A DNA stretch of 33,771 bases, taken from assembly GCA_950059285.1 (NCBI GenBank), contig CATLTV010000039.1, positions 1 to 33,771 on the forward strand, written 5' to 3'. Below are positions 27,198 to 33,771 of this stretch, piece by piece. The position numbers and the translations under genes were made by a program. Under the pieces are notes generated by a model, which saw only the letters and a program-made list of their open reading frames with translations, had not been told where the DNA came from and ran no database searches. Source of the DNA: an uncultured Pseudomonadota bacterium (GTDB taxonomy: Bacteria; Myxococcota_A; Bradymonadia; Bradymonadales; Bradymonadaceae). Position 1 is the stretch's first letter; each line of letters begins with the position of its first letter.

Positions 27198-29392
27198 AGC
27201 AAAGGTTTGTACCATTTGGCACTGTAAGCTCCAGAGAAGAGTTCCGCGCTTATGATCGTGAGTATGCACAGGGTGACGAGGCTACAGAGCAAGAAGCACA
27301 ATTGCGTGACGATGCAACAGCACTGTTTCACGAAGTCATCAAGCTCGTTGAAGCTTTTGATATCGATGATGGCGTCTTCTTCCTTGCCTGGGAGATCGCA
27401 TCACTCCCCCCTGCCCTCACGCGTCAGGAACAAAAGGCAGTGCTCATGTTGGTGCTCTGTACCTTGATCGCACTGCGTCAGGGAAGCACCTGTTTGCCTC
27501 TTGAGCATGGCTTATTATCACTCCTGAAAACACTTGTTTCACAAGAGGTTCTGGTCACGCTTGAGAGTGAGAGTGTAAAGGATCTACATGCGCTCCTCAA
27601 GCAGCTGTTACGCTCCGAAAAGCTCAGGGATATCGTCGCAGACCACGGCGATGAAGAAGATTATAAACCACTGATAATCAAGGACAATAACATCTACCAT
27701 CAGCGTATGCTTCACTATGAACAACGCCTGATTGATGTCTTGTCCGAACGCCTGCTCAAACAGGGAGCATCGATTCAAACGGATGGCATTGAGGAGCATC
27801 TGGAGCAGGTGTGGCAATCCAGTTCAACCACACAACTGACCGCTGAACAGCGCTATGCAGTGCTGACCTCGGTACACCTGCCATTGACCATTATCACAGG
27901 AGGACCAGGCACAGGTAAGACCTCAATTGTGGTCGCAATTTTGCGCCTGATGACCCAGTTAGGAGTGCAACCCGAAGAGATCGCGTTGGCAGCGCCCACA
28001 GGCAAGGCGGCCAACAGGATGCTGGAGTCGATTGAGAGCCAGTGGCAACGCTCGCTTGATGTCGAAATGGACACGCGCAAGGAGTTCTTGAAGAGGTTGC
28101 CTTCTCCACAAACAGTTCACCGCATGTTGGGTTACTCGGGACAGATGCAACACTACCATCACCAGGAGTACAACCCACTTCATGCGCGCGTTGTGATTGT
28201 GGATGAGGCGTCCATGATCGACATCTTTCTGATGGAGCGTCTGGTTCGTGCATTAAGGCCCGATGCCCACCTGATCTTACTTGGGGATGCCGATCAGCTC
28301 CCCTCGGTGGAGGCAGGGAGCGTGTTACGTGATATGACAGCACAAGATCCGTCCACAGATACGCCCTGGCGAGCGCTGTTGAATGAGCCTCCAGAGTCAC
28401 ATCATGGTGCGGGTGTGGGGTCGACGTGGACTGTTAAACTCACCAAGAGTCACAGGATGCGCGATGATGATCCTGATGGTCGCAGCGTACTACACACAGC
28501 AAATGCAGTCAGAGATGGTGATATTGAACGCCTGCTTGGTCAGGGCGATGGCAGCCTACACAGGAGGCGTAACCTTGATGATATTCAGTGGAGAGGTGCC
28601 GAGTGGCTGGAGTTTATGGGTGTCAGACATGCTGATGAATCGCACCATCAGAGCGTAAACGCAGAACAATTACGCCTTTTTCTTCAACAGTTTGCCTATG
28701 ATCAACTTGAGCTAGAAAAACATGTCAACTTGGCCAGTTATGTGGTGAACCACATCTCACATGAGGCCAATCAGGTCTTGACCAATGCTCAGGATATTGA
28801 AGCATTGCGCAAGGTTATGGCACAGACACAGCGCTCAAGGCTGCTTACATTAACGAGAGTTTACCCCACGGGCACACGCGCACTAAATCGCGCGGTACTT
28901 GAATTGTTACGTCGTCAAACGGGAGCACGAGCGACACAGGCGTGGCTGCCAGGCTCTCCTGTGATGATGTTGCGTAATGACTATGAGCGCGAGATCTTTA
29001 ACGGTGATCAGGGCATCGTGATGTCTGCATGGCATCATGGACGACAGGAGCTGATGGTCTTCTTCCCACGAGGCGAGAGTTTTGTGGCATACAATCTTGA
29101 AAGTTTGCGATCGAATCTGGATTTATCGTTCGCGATGACTGTGCACAAGAGTCAGGGGAGTGAGTTTGAGCGCGTGGCGTTGATTCTACCCGAGGAGCCG
29201 CTTCCATTGTTGACACGAGAGGTCATTTATACAGCGATTACACGCAGTAAAAAAGGTGCGATCGTGGTAGGATCGCACCGCGTACTTGAAGCTGGCGTCA
29301 CATCAAAAATGAAGCGTTTTAGCGCACTTGGAGATGCACTCCTTGGGTTAGCAAAGAGCGGCATCCTGGCGCAAAAATCTGACGAAGATTGA
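27194..29392 (+). CDS. recD: exodeoxyribonuclease V alpha subunit RecD
   Basis: RecD is the 5'-3' helicase of RecBCD. The 732 residues include a helical N-terminal RecB-interacting domain (about 1-150), Walker A GGPGTGKTS (about 235-243) within ITGGPGTGKTSIVVAIL, a motif reading AAPTGKAANRM, Walker B VIVDEASMID (about 334-343), GDADQLPSVEAGSVL, and the C-terminal UvrD-like MTVHKSQGSEFERVALILP (about 648-666) and YTAITRSKKGAIVVG. The ATG overlaps the recB stop codon. The gene converges on a minus-strand lipoprotein gene 10 bases beyond its stop, with no visible terminator between. Confidence 0.94.
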   Translation: MKQRFVPFGTVSSREEFRAYDREYAQGDEATEQEAQLRDDATALFHEVIKLVEAFDIDDGVFFLAWEIASLPPALTRQEQKAVLMLVLCTLIALRQGSTCLPLEHGLLSLLKTLVSQEVLVTLESESVKDLHALLKQLLRSEKLRDIVADHGDEEDYKPLIIKDNNIYHQRMLHYEQRLIDVLSERLLKQGASIQTDGIEEHLEQVWQSSSTTQLTAEQRYAVLTSVHLPLTIITGGPGTGKTSIVVAILRLMTQLGVQPEEIALAAPTGKAANRMLESIESQWQRSLDVEMDTRKEFLKRLPSPQTVHRMLGYSGQMQHYHHQEYNPLHARVVIVDEASMIDIFLMERLVRALRPDAHLILLGDADQLPSVEAGSVLRDMTAQDPSTDTPWRALLNEPPESHHGAGVGSTWTVKLTKSHRMRDDDPDGRSVLHTANAVRDGDIERLLGQGDGSLHRRRNLDDIQWRGAEWLEFMGVRHADESHHQSVNAEQLRLFLQQFAYDQLELEKHVNLASYVVNHISHEANQVLTNAQDIEALRKVMAQTQRSRLLTLTRVYPTGTRALNRAVLELLRRQTGARATQAWLPGSPVMMLRNDYEREIFNGDQGIVMSAWHHGRQELMVFFPRGESFVAYNLESLRSNLDLSFAMTVHKSQGSEFERVALILPEEPLPLLTREVIYTAITRSKKGAIVVGSHRVLEAGVTSKMKRFSALGDALLGLAKSGILAQKSDED

Positions 29393-29402
29393 GGTTTTGC
29401 TT

Positions 29403-29795
29403 TTAACCAGAAGGTGGGACACACGCCTTGAGATTATCAGGGTTATCAAGCGTGGTGATATTTGCCGAACAGTTTGACTCGACATCAACGTCACGATTTT
29501 CATTGCACTCGCTCTTATCCACGCAAGATCGGAAGCAGTAGTTCACCCCATCATCATGCGCCACACAGATCGACGCATCAGGACAATCCGCATCTGTGGT
29601 ACATCCTGTGAGACCGCAGTATCCACCCTTGAAGGAGGTCAGACATTGTTGAGCCCAAGGCTCCTCCTGATAGCAATCATCATCCGTCTGACATTGTGCG
29701 CCGACGCCATAGGTGTCGGCGTCCGAGTTACAGCCAGCAAAGAGAAATGACACAGCCAGGACTGCGGAAGAGATCAGGTAGCGTGTGTTGTGCAT
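29403..29795 (-). CDS. small cysteine-rich lipoprotein
   Basis: A 130-residue exported lipoprotein: the signal peptide MHNTRYLISSAVLAVSFLFAGC ends in the lipobox FAGC, with Asn/Ser behind the lipidated Cys. The start at 29795 is supported by AAGGATG upstream and by the signal peptide; the frame is open to 29852 in the adjacent palindrome. The mature part has about 11 further Cys with C-x4-5-C spacings (QCQTDDDCYQEE, YCGLTGCTTDADCPDASIC, YCFRSCVDKSECNEN), the pattern of disulfide-rich knot domains common in surface proteins of Myxococcota and relatives. There is no enzymatic motif. It lies downstream of the Glu-rich lipoprotein gene but is separated from it by a strong terminator, so it is probably transcribed independently. 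Confidence 0.8.
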   Translation of the reverse strand: MHNTRYLISSAVLAVSFLFAGCNSDADTYGVGAQCQTDDDCYQEEPWAQQCLTSFKGGYCGLTGCTTDADCPDASICVAHDDGVNYCFRSCVDKSECNENRDVDVESNCSANITTLDNPDNLKACVPPSG

Positions 29796-29830
29796 GAGGT
29801 CACATCCTTCTTGAGAGTTCTGAATCAAGG

Positions 29831-29889
29831 ATAAGATAGAGATGAGCAGCAAAAAATCGAAGATTTTTTGCTGCTCATCTCTATCTTAT
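29831..29889 (-). terminator. 28-bp-arm perfect hairpin after the Glu-rich lipoprotein gene
   Basis: Arms 29831-29858 and 29862-29889 are perfect 28-bp complements with a GAA loop, beginning within the stop codon of the minus-strand gene (29886-29888). The stem includes an A6/T6 block near the loop. It ends about 35 bases before the next start codon on the minus strand. Confidence 0.88.
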
Positions 29890-30203
29890 TCAAGTTCTTT
29901 GAGTTCTGCTTCAAGTTCGGCTGCGAGGGCGTCAGCCTGAGCTGTAGCGTTTTCCTCTGTAATTTCAGCATCGACCTGAGCTTCAAGCTCGGCTGCGGCT
30001 TCTTTTTTCTCGGCCTCTGTCAAACCTGGCTCTTCTTTTGGAGCTTCAGCAGGTGCCTCCTCGGTAGTTGCGGTGTCATCCGTTGTCTTGTCGTCAACAC
30101 TGGCCACAGTGTCATCAGTCTTTGTGGTTTCTTCCTTGTCACAAGCAAGCATGGGAGAGATGGCAAAGAGGCTGACCAGACCCAAAGTAATAATACGTTT
30201 CAT
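29886..30203 (-). CDS. Glu/Ala-rich small lipoprotein
   Basis: A 105-residue protein: the signal peptide MKRIITLGLVSLFAISPMLAC ends with lipobox MLAC, so it is predicted to be lipid-anchored; the Asp after Cys suggests inner-membrane retention by the E. coli rule, which may not apply here. The mature part has a Thr/Asp-rich linker (about 26-50), then Pro/Glu-rich residues, and ends in a long charged helix (EAEKKEAAAELEAQVDAEI and following) likely to be a coiled coil. AAGGAAA is about 7 bases before the ATG at 30203. No family is recognised. It lies 89 bases downstream of the Lys-rich protein gene, so the two may be co-transcribed. Confidence 0.75.
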   Translation of the reverse strand: MKRIITLGLVSLFAISPMLACDKEETTKTDDTVASVDDKTTDDTATTEEAPAEAPKEEPGLTEAEKKEAAAELEAQVDAEITEENATAQADALAAELEAELKELE

Positions 30204-30292
30204 GAGATTTCCTTTTCTATTGGGCAGATGCAATACACCACTGGCGCATTCGCATCGCATAAAAATATACGTTTAAGTTTAAGAAGTTACGA

Positions 30293-30955
30293 TTATTTCT
30301 TGGGCTCAATATTTGGCTTTTCGATGCCAGGCTTCTTGATTTCAGGCTTGGTGATTTCAGGCTTTGCCTTCTGATCGCCATCAGCCTTTGCGTCGCCAGA
30401 CTTGACCTTGGAGAGCTTTTTCGTGTGACGTGTTTGTTCTTTCTCACGCAGTTCTCCAGCTTTTTTAATCAAGTTCTCGTCTTTGTTCTTTTTGCCAAGC
30501 TCTTCCAGACGGTCGATTTTAGCCATGCGTTCAAGGTGCTTGAGTTCTTCTTTGGACTGTGGATCTTTTTTACCAAAAGCCTTGGCCTTGCCCTTACTTT
30601 TTCCTTTGCCAAGCGCCTTACCGCCAGGATGCTCACCTGACTCTTTCTTCATCTGGCCAGGAGCATGATCTTTTCCTGCGTGCTCAGGCTTGCCCTTGCC
30701 TTCAGGTTTACCTTTGCCTTCAGGCTTACCCTTGCCCTCGGGCTTACCCTTGTCCTCAGGTTTCCCCTTGCCTTCAGGCTTGCTTTTATCGTCAGCCTTG
30801 CCACCCTTTTTATCCATTTTCATTTTGCCAGGAGGCGTTTTGTCGTGGCCCTTGCCCTTGCCTTTTTGAGCAAGCGCGGGAGAAGCAACAAGCGAGGCTG
30901 ACAACAGACCAGCGAGGACGAAAGAGAGGTTTCTTTTAAGCGTAGTGATCTTCAT
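30293..30955 (-). CDS. exported lysine-rich KPEGKG-repeat protein
   Basis: A 220-residue exported basic protein. A Sec signal peptide (about 1-29, ending SPALA) is followed by an extremely Lys/Gly/Pro-rich stretch, six tandem KPEGKG-type hexapeptides (residues 59-94), a Gly/Lys region, a charged helical segment with Glu/Lys repeats (about 130-180) and a Pro/Ile/Lys tail with KPEI-type repeats (about 198-220). Such a polycation would be unstructured and could bind polyanions such as LPS, peptidoglycan polymers or DNA; that is inference. AAAGG stands 8 bases before the ATG. A TATAAT element and a long inverted repeat lie upstream. Confidence 0.75.
   Translation of the reverse strand: MKITTLKRNLSFVLAGLLSASLVASPALAQKGKGKGHDKTPPGKMKMDKKGGKADDKSKPEGKGKPEDKGKPEGKGKPEGKGKPEGKGKPEHAGKDHAPGQMKKESGEHPGGKALGKGKSKGKAKAFGKKDPQSKEELKHLERMAKIDRLEELGKKNKDENLIKKAGELREKEQTRHTKKLSKVKSGDAKADGDQKAKPEITKPEIKKPGIEKPNIEPKK
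30674..30781 (-). repeat. 18-bp tandem repeat coding KPEGKG
   Basis: Six 18-bp units encode KPEGKG or close variants (KPEDKG, KPEHAG). Most units differ by one or two third-position bases, which suggests expansion by slippage or unequal recombination. Confidence 0.9.
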
Positions 30956-30988
30956 AAATACCTTTTTAAATGAGGTCAGAGAGTACGC

Positions 30989-31020
30989 TCAATGTGATCA
31001 AACAACCCTTATCACATTGA
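30989..31020. promoter_or_regulatory. inverted repeat upstream of the KPEGKG gene
   Basis: TCAATGTGAT (30989-30998) and ATCACATTGA (31011-31020) are perfect 10-bp complements with a 12-bp gap. They lie just downstream of a perfect TATAAT on the minus strand (31031-31036), which is a typical repressor position, or they could form a 5' UTR hairpin. Confidence 0.5.
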
Positions 31021-31030
31021 TACAAAAGAC

Positions 31031-31036
31031 ATTATA
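31031..31036 (-). promoter_or_regulatory. -10 element of the KPEGKG gene
   Basis: TATAAT on the minus strand, 76 bases before the gene start, with no good -35 at 16-18 bp. It places the transcription start next to the inverted repeat at 30989-31020. Confidence 0.4.
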
Positions 31037-31215
31037 CTCACTGAAGTGCCAGCATGATTTATAGCAGACTTTGCACGCATGCGTGAGACATCTTTTGCCA
31101 TGATGTGGCATCTGTCCCACAAAACAAGGAACGTATGGAATAGAAATTCGCTTCAATAAATTAAGAGTGCGCAAGTTCAATCGCAGATAAAACATGAGCA
31201 TATGAGAGCTTTTTT

Positions 31216-32190
31216 ATGAATCAACTCCCTGAAATCAAAAGCGAAGAAGATTATGACAAGGTGTACAAGAGCAGTGCATTACGTCTGGAAATCGCACACG
31301 CGATGCTCAAGGATACAGGAATCCAGCATTCGCAGTGTGAGGTGTTAAAAGGAGGATCCAACCTCATCTACAAGATAAACCACGATCGCATCCTCAAGCT
31401 GTACCCACCTATTTACCAGGATGATGCAGCGATTGAACGTGATATTCTGAAGGCGCTCCAACACGAAGAGCTGGGGGCACCTGCGCCAAGACTCTATACG
31501 CATGGTACCTGGCGAGGATGGTTTTACATGGTCATGTCATACGAAGTGGGTCTGAATATTATTCAACGTCCCGAGTATACATGGCCCGCAGGGGTGACCT
31601 CAAAGGACAGGCACTACATCATCAGTCAGCTCGCTGACTGGATGCAAGCAAGCTATGAAAGCAACGCGGTTCAAAGCGTAACCTTGCCCGAAAAGTGGGA
31701 GAGCTGGCCAGATACAGCGCTTAAACTACGCGAAAACTTGCTCAAGAAGCACAGCAAATTTAATGCAGAGCAGGCATGGATTGATCAAATTGAACCGTTC
31801 TTTGAGGACTTTGATCTGGATGCGTGCATGAAGCTCCCCACATACAACGTACACGCAGATATCCATGGTCTGAACGTGTTGATTTCGGACAAGTCAGGGC
31901 GCTGGGAGATCTCATGTGTGCTCGACTTTGCTGACACGCTCAAGGCTCCCATCATTTATGATCTGATCGATCCTGTGCTCTTTATTGCTCAGGGAGATCC
32001 TGCGTTATGCAAGATTCTGTATGACACGTTGCTTGGCACAAACCATGGGCTCAACGCAAAGACCATGATGCAATGGGCGCTGTTACATCGCTTTTGTAAC
32101 CTTGGTTTCTTTACCTCCATGTACACACATACAAAGGGGAAATTCACCACCATTGAAGAGCTTGGACACATGCTCACAGGTTTAAATTAG
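31216..32190 (+). CDS. APH-family kinase-fold phosphotransferase
   Basis: A 324-residue protein of the aminoglycoside phosphotransferase/choline kinase fold. Glycine-rich-loop-like VLKGGSNLIYKINHDRILKLYPP contains the ATP-binding Lys (about residues 43-64). The catalytic loop VHADIHGLNVLI carries the H-x-D and Asn (about 212-223), and the metal-binding Asp is in CVLDFADTLKAPIIYDLID (about 235-253). The substrate is unknown; members act on aminoglycosides, choline, homoserine, fructosamine or methylthioribose, so the fold alone does not mean resistance. The ATG at 31216 has a modest upstream GAGAG. Thirty-five bases downstream is an FGE-fold gene, so they are probably one operon closed by a 25-bp-arm terminator. 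The pairing of the two folds is uncommon. Confidence 0.8.
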   Translation: MNQLPEIKSEEDYDKVYKSSALRLEIAHAMLKDTGIQHSQCEVLKGGSNLIYKINHDRILKLYPPIYQDDAAIERDILKALQHEELGAPAPRLYTHGTWRGWFYMVMSYEVGLNIIQRPEYTWPAGVTSKDRHYIISQLADWMQASYESNAVQSVTLPEKWESWPDTALKLRENLLKKHSKFNAEQAWIDQIEPFFEDFDLDACMKLPTYNVHADIHGLNVLISDKSGRWEISCVLDFADTLKAPIIYDLIDPVLFIAQGDPALCKILYDTLLGTNHGLNAKTMMQWALLHRFCNLGFFTSMYTHTKGKFTTIEELGHMLTGLN

Positions 32191-32225
32191 AGTGATAAAT
32201 CAATATATTGCAAAGGACACAACGC

Positions 32226-32885
32226 ATGTTAAAGCCACTTATGGTGCACATCCCTCAAGGTACAATTCAACTGCGCGATGACCGCAAGCAGACCACATGG
32301 AGCACACAGCTTGACGCGTATCTCATGAGTAAATATCCGATAACTCAGGAGATGTATACATATCTCATGGGCAACAACCCCTCGGTCTTCAAGGGAACAC
32401 ATCGACCTGTTGAGAGTGTCTCCTGGCTTGATGCGATTGACTTTTGTAACGCCCTCAGTCGTGCATGCGAGCTTGAAGACTATTATGATGTGGTTTCGGG
32501 CCATGAGGTGAAGGTTTCACCAAAACACAACGATGGATACAGGTTACCCACAGACGCCGAGTGGGAGTATGCATGTCGGGCAGACTCGGGCAAGGTGCAG
32601 TATGGCCCTATTGATCAGATCGCCTGGTATGCAGAAAACTCCAACGACTCAACGCAGGATGTCGGGATGAAGCAGCCCAATGCTTTTGGGTTGCATGACA
32701 TGTTGGGCAATGTATGGGAGTGGTGCTGGGATGTGTATGATGCGGAAGTCTATGGCTCGTATCGTGTGTTTCGCGGTGGTGGTTGGGCAGACAGGTCACG
32801 TGGTTGCCTTGCTTCAAATCGGAGAAGAAGCCACCCCACATATGCCATTGATGATCTGGGGTTCAGAGTAGCACGTTCACTGTAG
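32226..32885 (+). CDS. formylglycine-generating-enzyme-fold (SUMF1-like) protein
   Basis: This 219-residue protein matches the FGE-sulfatase domain: MVHIPQGTIQL at the N-terminus, PITQEMYTYLMG (about 38-49), RPVESVSWLDAIDFCNALS (about 60-78), YRLPTDAEWEYACRA (about 105-119), NAFGLHDMLGNVWEWCWDVY (about 152-171), RVFRGGGWADRSRGC (180-194) and LGFRVAR at the end. True FGE uses two Cys in RGGS-F-L-C-x4-C; here the first position is Asp189 and only Cys194 remains, so sulfatase activation is unlikely. Related domains serve in other roles, for example as ligand-binding modules. AAGGA lies 9 bases before the ATG at 32226; an in-frame TTG at 32208 is less likely. It is the second gene of an operon with the APH-fold kinase. 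Confidence 0.88.
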   Translation: MLKPLMVHIPQGTIQLRDDRKQTTWSTQLDAYLMSKYPITQEMYTYLMGNNPSVFKGTHRPVESVSWLDAIDFCNALSRACELEDYYDVVSGHEVKVSPKHNDGYRLPTDAEWEYACRADSGKVQYGPIDQIAWYAENSNDSTQDVGMKQPNAFGLHDMLGNVWEWCWDVYDAEVYGSYRVFRGGGWADRSRGCLASNRRRSHPTYAIDDLGFRVARSL

Positions 32886-32886
32886 C

Positions 32887-32936
32887 AAAACACAAAACAA
32901 TCCAGCAGGTTAACCTGCTGGATTGTTTTGTGTTTT
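32887..32936. terminator. 25-bp-arm perfect palindromic terminator
   Basis: Positions 32887-32911 and 32912-32936 are exact complements with no spacer (center GTTAAC). The left base is A-rich and the right ends TTTT, starting 2 bases after the FGE-fold gene stop. It ends both the plus-strand operon and, being symmetric, the convergent beta-barrel gene (stop at 32954). Confidence 0.9.
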
Positions 32937-32953
32937 CACTTATTTTTGTTCTT

Positions 32954-33625
32954 CTAGAAGAAGTACATCACACCGACGAGAAGACTTGTGTTCAGGGTGC
33001 TCACGCGGAGCGCATCAGAGCTATCTGTGAACTCGGCACCATAGAGGTAATGGAATCCAAGACCTGCCTGGATCTGAGCTTTTTCAGCGGCGCGATAACC
33101 GATGGAGAGCTGGCTGAACAGATCCACACCACGAGAGCGCGTAGATTCGTCGAGGATCTTGGTCTGCGAGGAGTCGTTGGGGTCAGGTACAACGGTTGGA
33201 CGGGAGCCACGGCCAAAATAACCACCGATCCCGAGGCCAGGGATAAGGCTCAAGTTGGCGTTCAGAGGGATGTGATAATTAGCGCCCACGTTCACCAGAG
33301 CAGAGCTTTCTGTGGAGCCAGTATCTTCCTCACGTTGAATACGACGCATCATCACACCTGCCTGGGTGCTAATTTCGAGTCGATCGCTGACAAAGTAACC
33401 AAACTTGGGAGTGGCGAGCATAAAGAAGGTGGTGTTTTTGACACTATCACCGCCTTCAAGTTCGTTCATGGATTGTGTAAGACTCACAGAGGTATTGATA
33501 CCAATGTTTCCTCTACCTGCCGAGGTCATTTCAAACATGTCATAAGCACTGGCAGGGAGAGCAAGTGCAGTGAGGAGCAAGAATGCAGAGATGGATGTGA
33601 GGTTTTTACGGACTCGATCACTCAT
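32954..33625 (-). CDS. outer-membrane beta-barrel protein
   Basis: A 223-residue exported protein. MSDRVRKNLTSISAFLLLTALALPASA is a Sec signal peptide ending ASA at residue 27. The mature part alternates polar and hydrophobic residues in strands (for example NIGINTSVSLTQ, PKFGYFVSDRLEISTQAGVMM, SALVNVGANYHI, NLSLIPGLGIGGYFG, QIQAGLGFHYLYGAEF) and ends TSLLVGVMYFF, with the C-terminal Phe used for BAM-dependent insertion. This fits small OmpW- or outer-membrane beta-barrel-domain proteins with about 8-10 strands. The start at 33625 has AAAGG upstream; earlier in-frame codons up to 33760 lack a ribosome binding site. Its ligand is unknown. It shares a terminator with the convergent operon and faces a plus-strand gene at the window edge. 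Confidence 0.8.
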   Translation of the reverse strand: MSDRVRKNLTSISAFLLLTALALPASAYDMFEMTSAGRGNIGINTSVSLTQSMNELEGGDSVKNTTFFMLATPKFGYFVSDRLEISTQAGVMMRRIQREEDTGSTESSALVNVGANYHIPLNANLSLIPGLGIGGYFGRGSRPTVVPDPNDSSQTKILDESTRSRGVDLFSQLSIGYRAAEKAQIQAGLGFHYLYGAEFTDSSDALRVSTLNTSLLVGVMYFF

Positions 33626-33669
33626 GATATAAGCCTTTATTGAAGAAATTAGATAAAGATGCGCGTGCA

Positions 33670-33687
33670 TACAGCGGTTACAGCGGT
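33670..33687. repeat. tandem 9-bp direct repeat
   Basis: TACAGCGGT occurs twice in immediate succession (33670-33678 and 33679-33687), in the 109-bp region between the divergent beta-barrel gene and the partial gene at the window edge. It may be an activator or repressor site. Confidence 0.4.
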
Positions 33688-33734
33688 TAAAATAATTGTG
33701 TACGGGCGCTGACTGGTCTGAAGGAGCGAGCGCT

Positions 33735-33771
33735 GTGTCGGAAAACCAGCAGCAGTACAAGGCACTTGCTT
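33735..33771 (+). CDS. 5' end of a protein gene cut by the window
   Basis: AAGGAG (33721-33726) is followed 8 bases later by GTG at 33735 and twelve open codons (MSENQQQYKALA) to the window end. The strong ribosome binding site and its position opposite a divergent gene support a real start. The product cannot be identified from so few residues. Confidence 0.45.
   Translation, partial: MSENQQQYKALA

Noticed and set aside
30993-31016. CRP-like site TGTGA...TCACA upstream of the KPEGKG gene
   Set aside because: The spacer is 14 bases rather than the 6 required by CRP, so it is listed only as an inverted repeat.

Overview
The window reads as chromosomal DNA of a Gram-negative bacterium, most likely a deltaproteobacterial-type lineage (Myxococcota or Bradymonadales-like). 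The evidence is four proteins with lipoprotein or Sec signals plus an outer-membrane beta-barrel, a large Ig-repeat surface protein ending in a Cys / hydrophobic segment / Arg-cluster tail like MYXO-CTERM, a Cys-rich lipoprotein of the kind common in those groups, and moderate GC. The taxonomic call is inference. I see no transposase, phage gene, integron or CRISPR array. A perfect consensus parS site at 6251-6266 argues for an origin-proximal part of a chromosome.

Layout. (1) 1-1421: a small roadblock/LC7-like protein gene behind a palindromic operator candidate, then about 780 bp without a convincing gene but with several hairpins. (2) 1422-3557: dnaX, with an A11 slippery tract followed at once by a -1 frame stop, so a short gamma product is predicted. 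(3) 3665-5035: type II NADH dehydrogenase. (4) 5191-8365: the glycolytic cluster gap-pgk-tpiA. A leader with two related dyads precedes gap, and a parS site sits in the middle of a terminator-like palindrome between gap and pgk. (5) 8519-9934: a DUF4241 protein, a convergent tRNA-Leu(UAG) on the minus strand sharing a bidirectional terminator with it, and a small coiled-coil protein. (6) 10140-12260: glutathione-dependent formaldehyde oxidation (class III alcohol dehydrogenase plus S-formylglutathione hydrolase), with a 29-bp dyad in front. (7) 12336-19088: an unknown leucine-rich protein, then on the minus strand a large helical-repeat lipoprotein and the Ig-repeat surface protein. (8) 19089-19644: an intergenic region with a minus-strand promoter, two tiny ORFs and a 14-bp palindrome. 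(9) 19645-29392: recC-recB-recD. (10) 29403-30955: three minus-strand exported proteins (Cys-rich lipoprotein, Glu/Ala-rich lipoprotein, Lys-rich KPEGKG-repeat protein). (11) 31216-32885: an APH-fold kinase and an FGE-sulfatase-fold protein in a probable operon. (12) 32954-33771: a minus-strand outer-membrane beta-barrel protein and the first codons of a divergent plus-strand gene at the edge.

A recurrent trait is very long, almost loop-free perfect inverted repeats directly after stop codons, with arms of 25-31 bp and loops of 0-3 nt at five places. One more, with 20-bp arms and no loop, lies inside the adhC-fghA gap. They are far longer than ordinary intrinsic terminators need to be.

How the genes fit together: most of the window is housekeeping (replication clamp loading, respiration, lower glycolysis, formaldehyde detoxification, double-strand-break repair). 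The lineage-specific parts are the cell-envelope genes. The most noteworthy signals are regulatory or architectural: parS inside a terminator, dnaX slippage, the gap leader, and the long palindromes.
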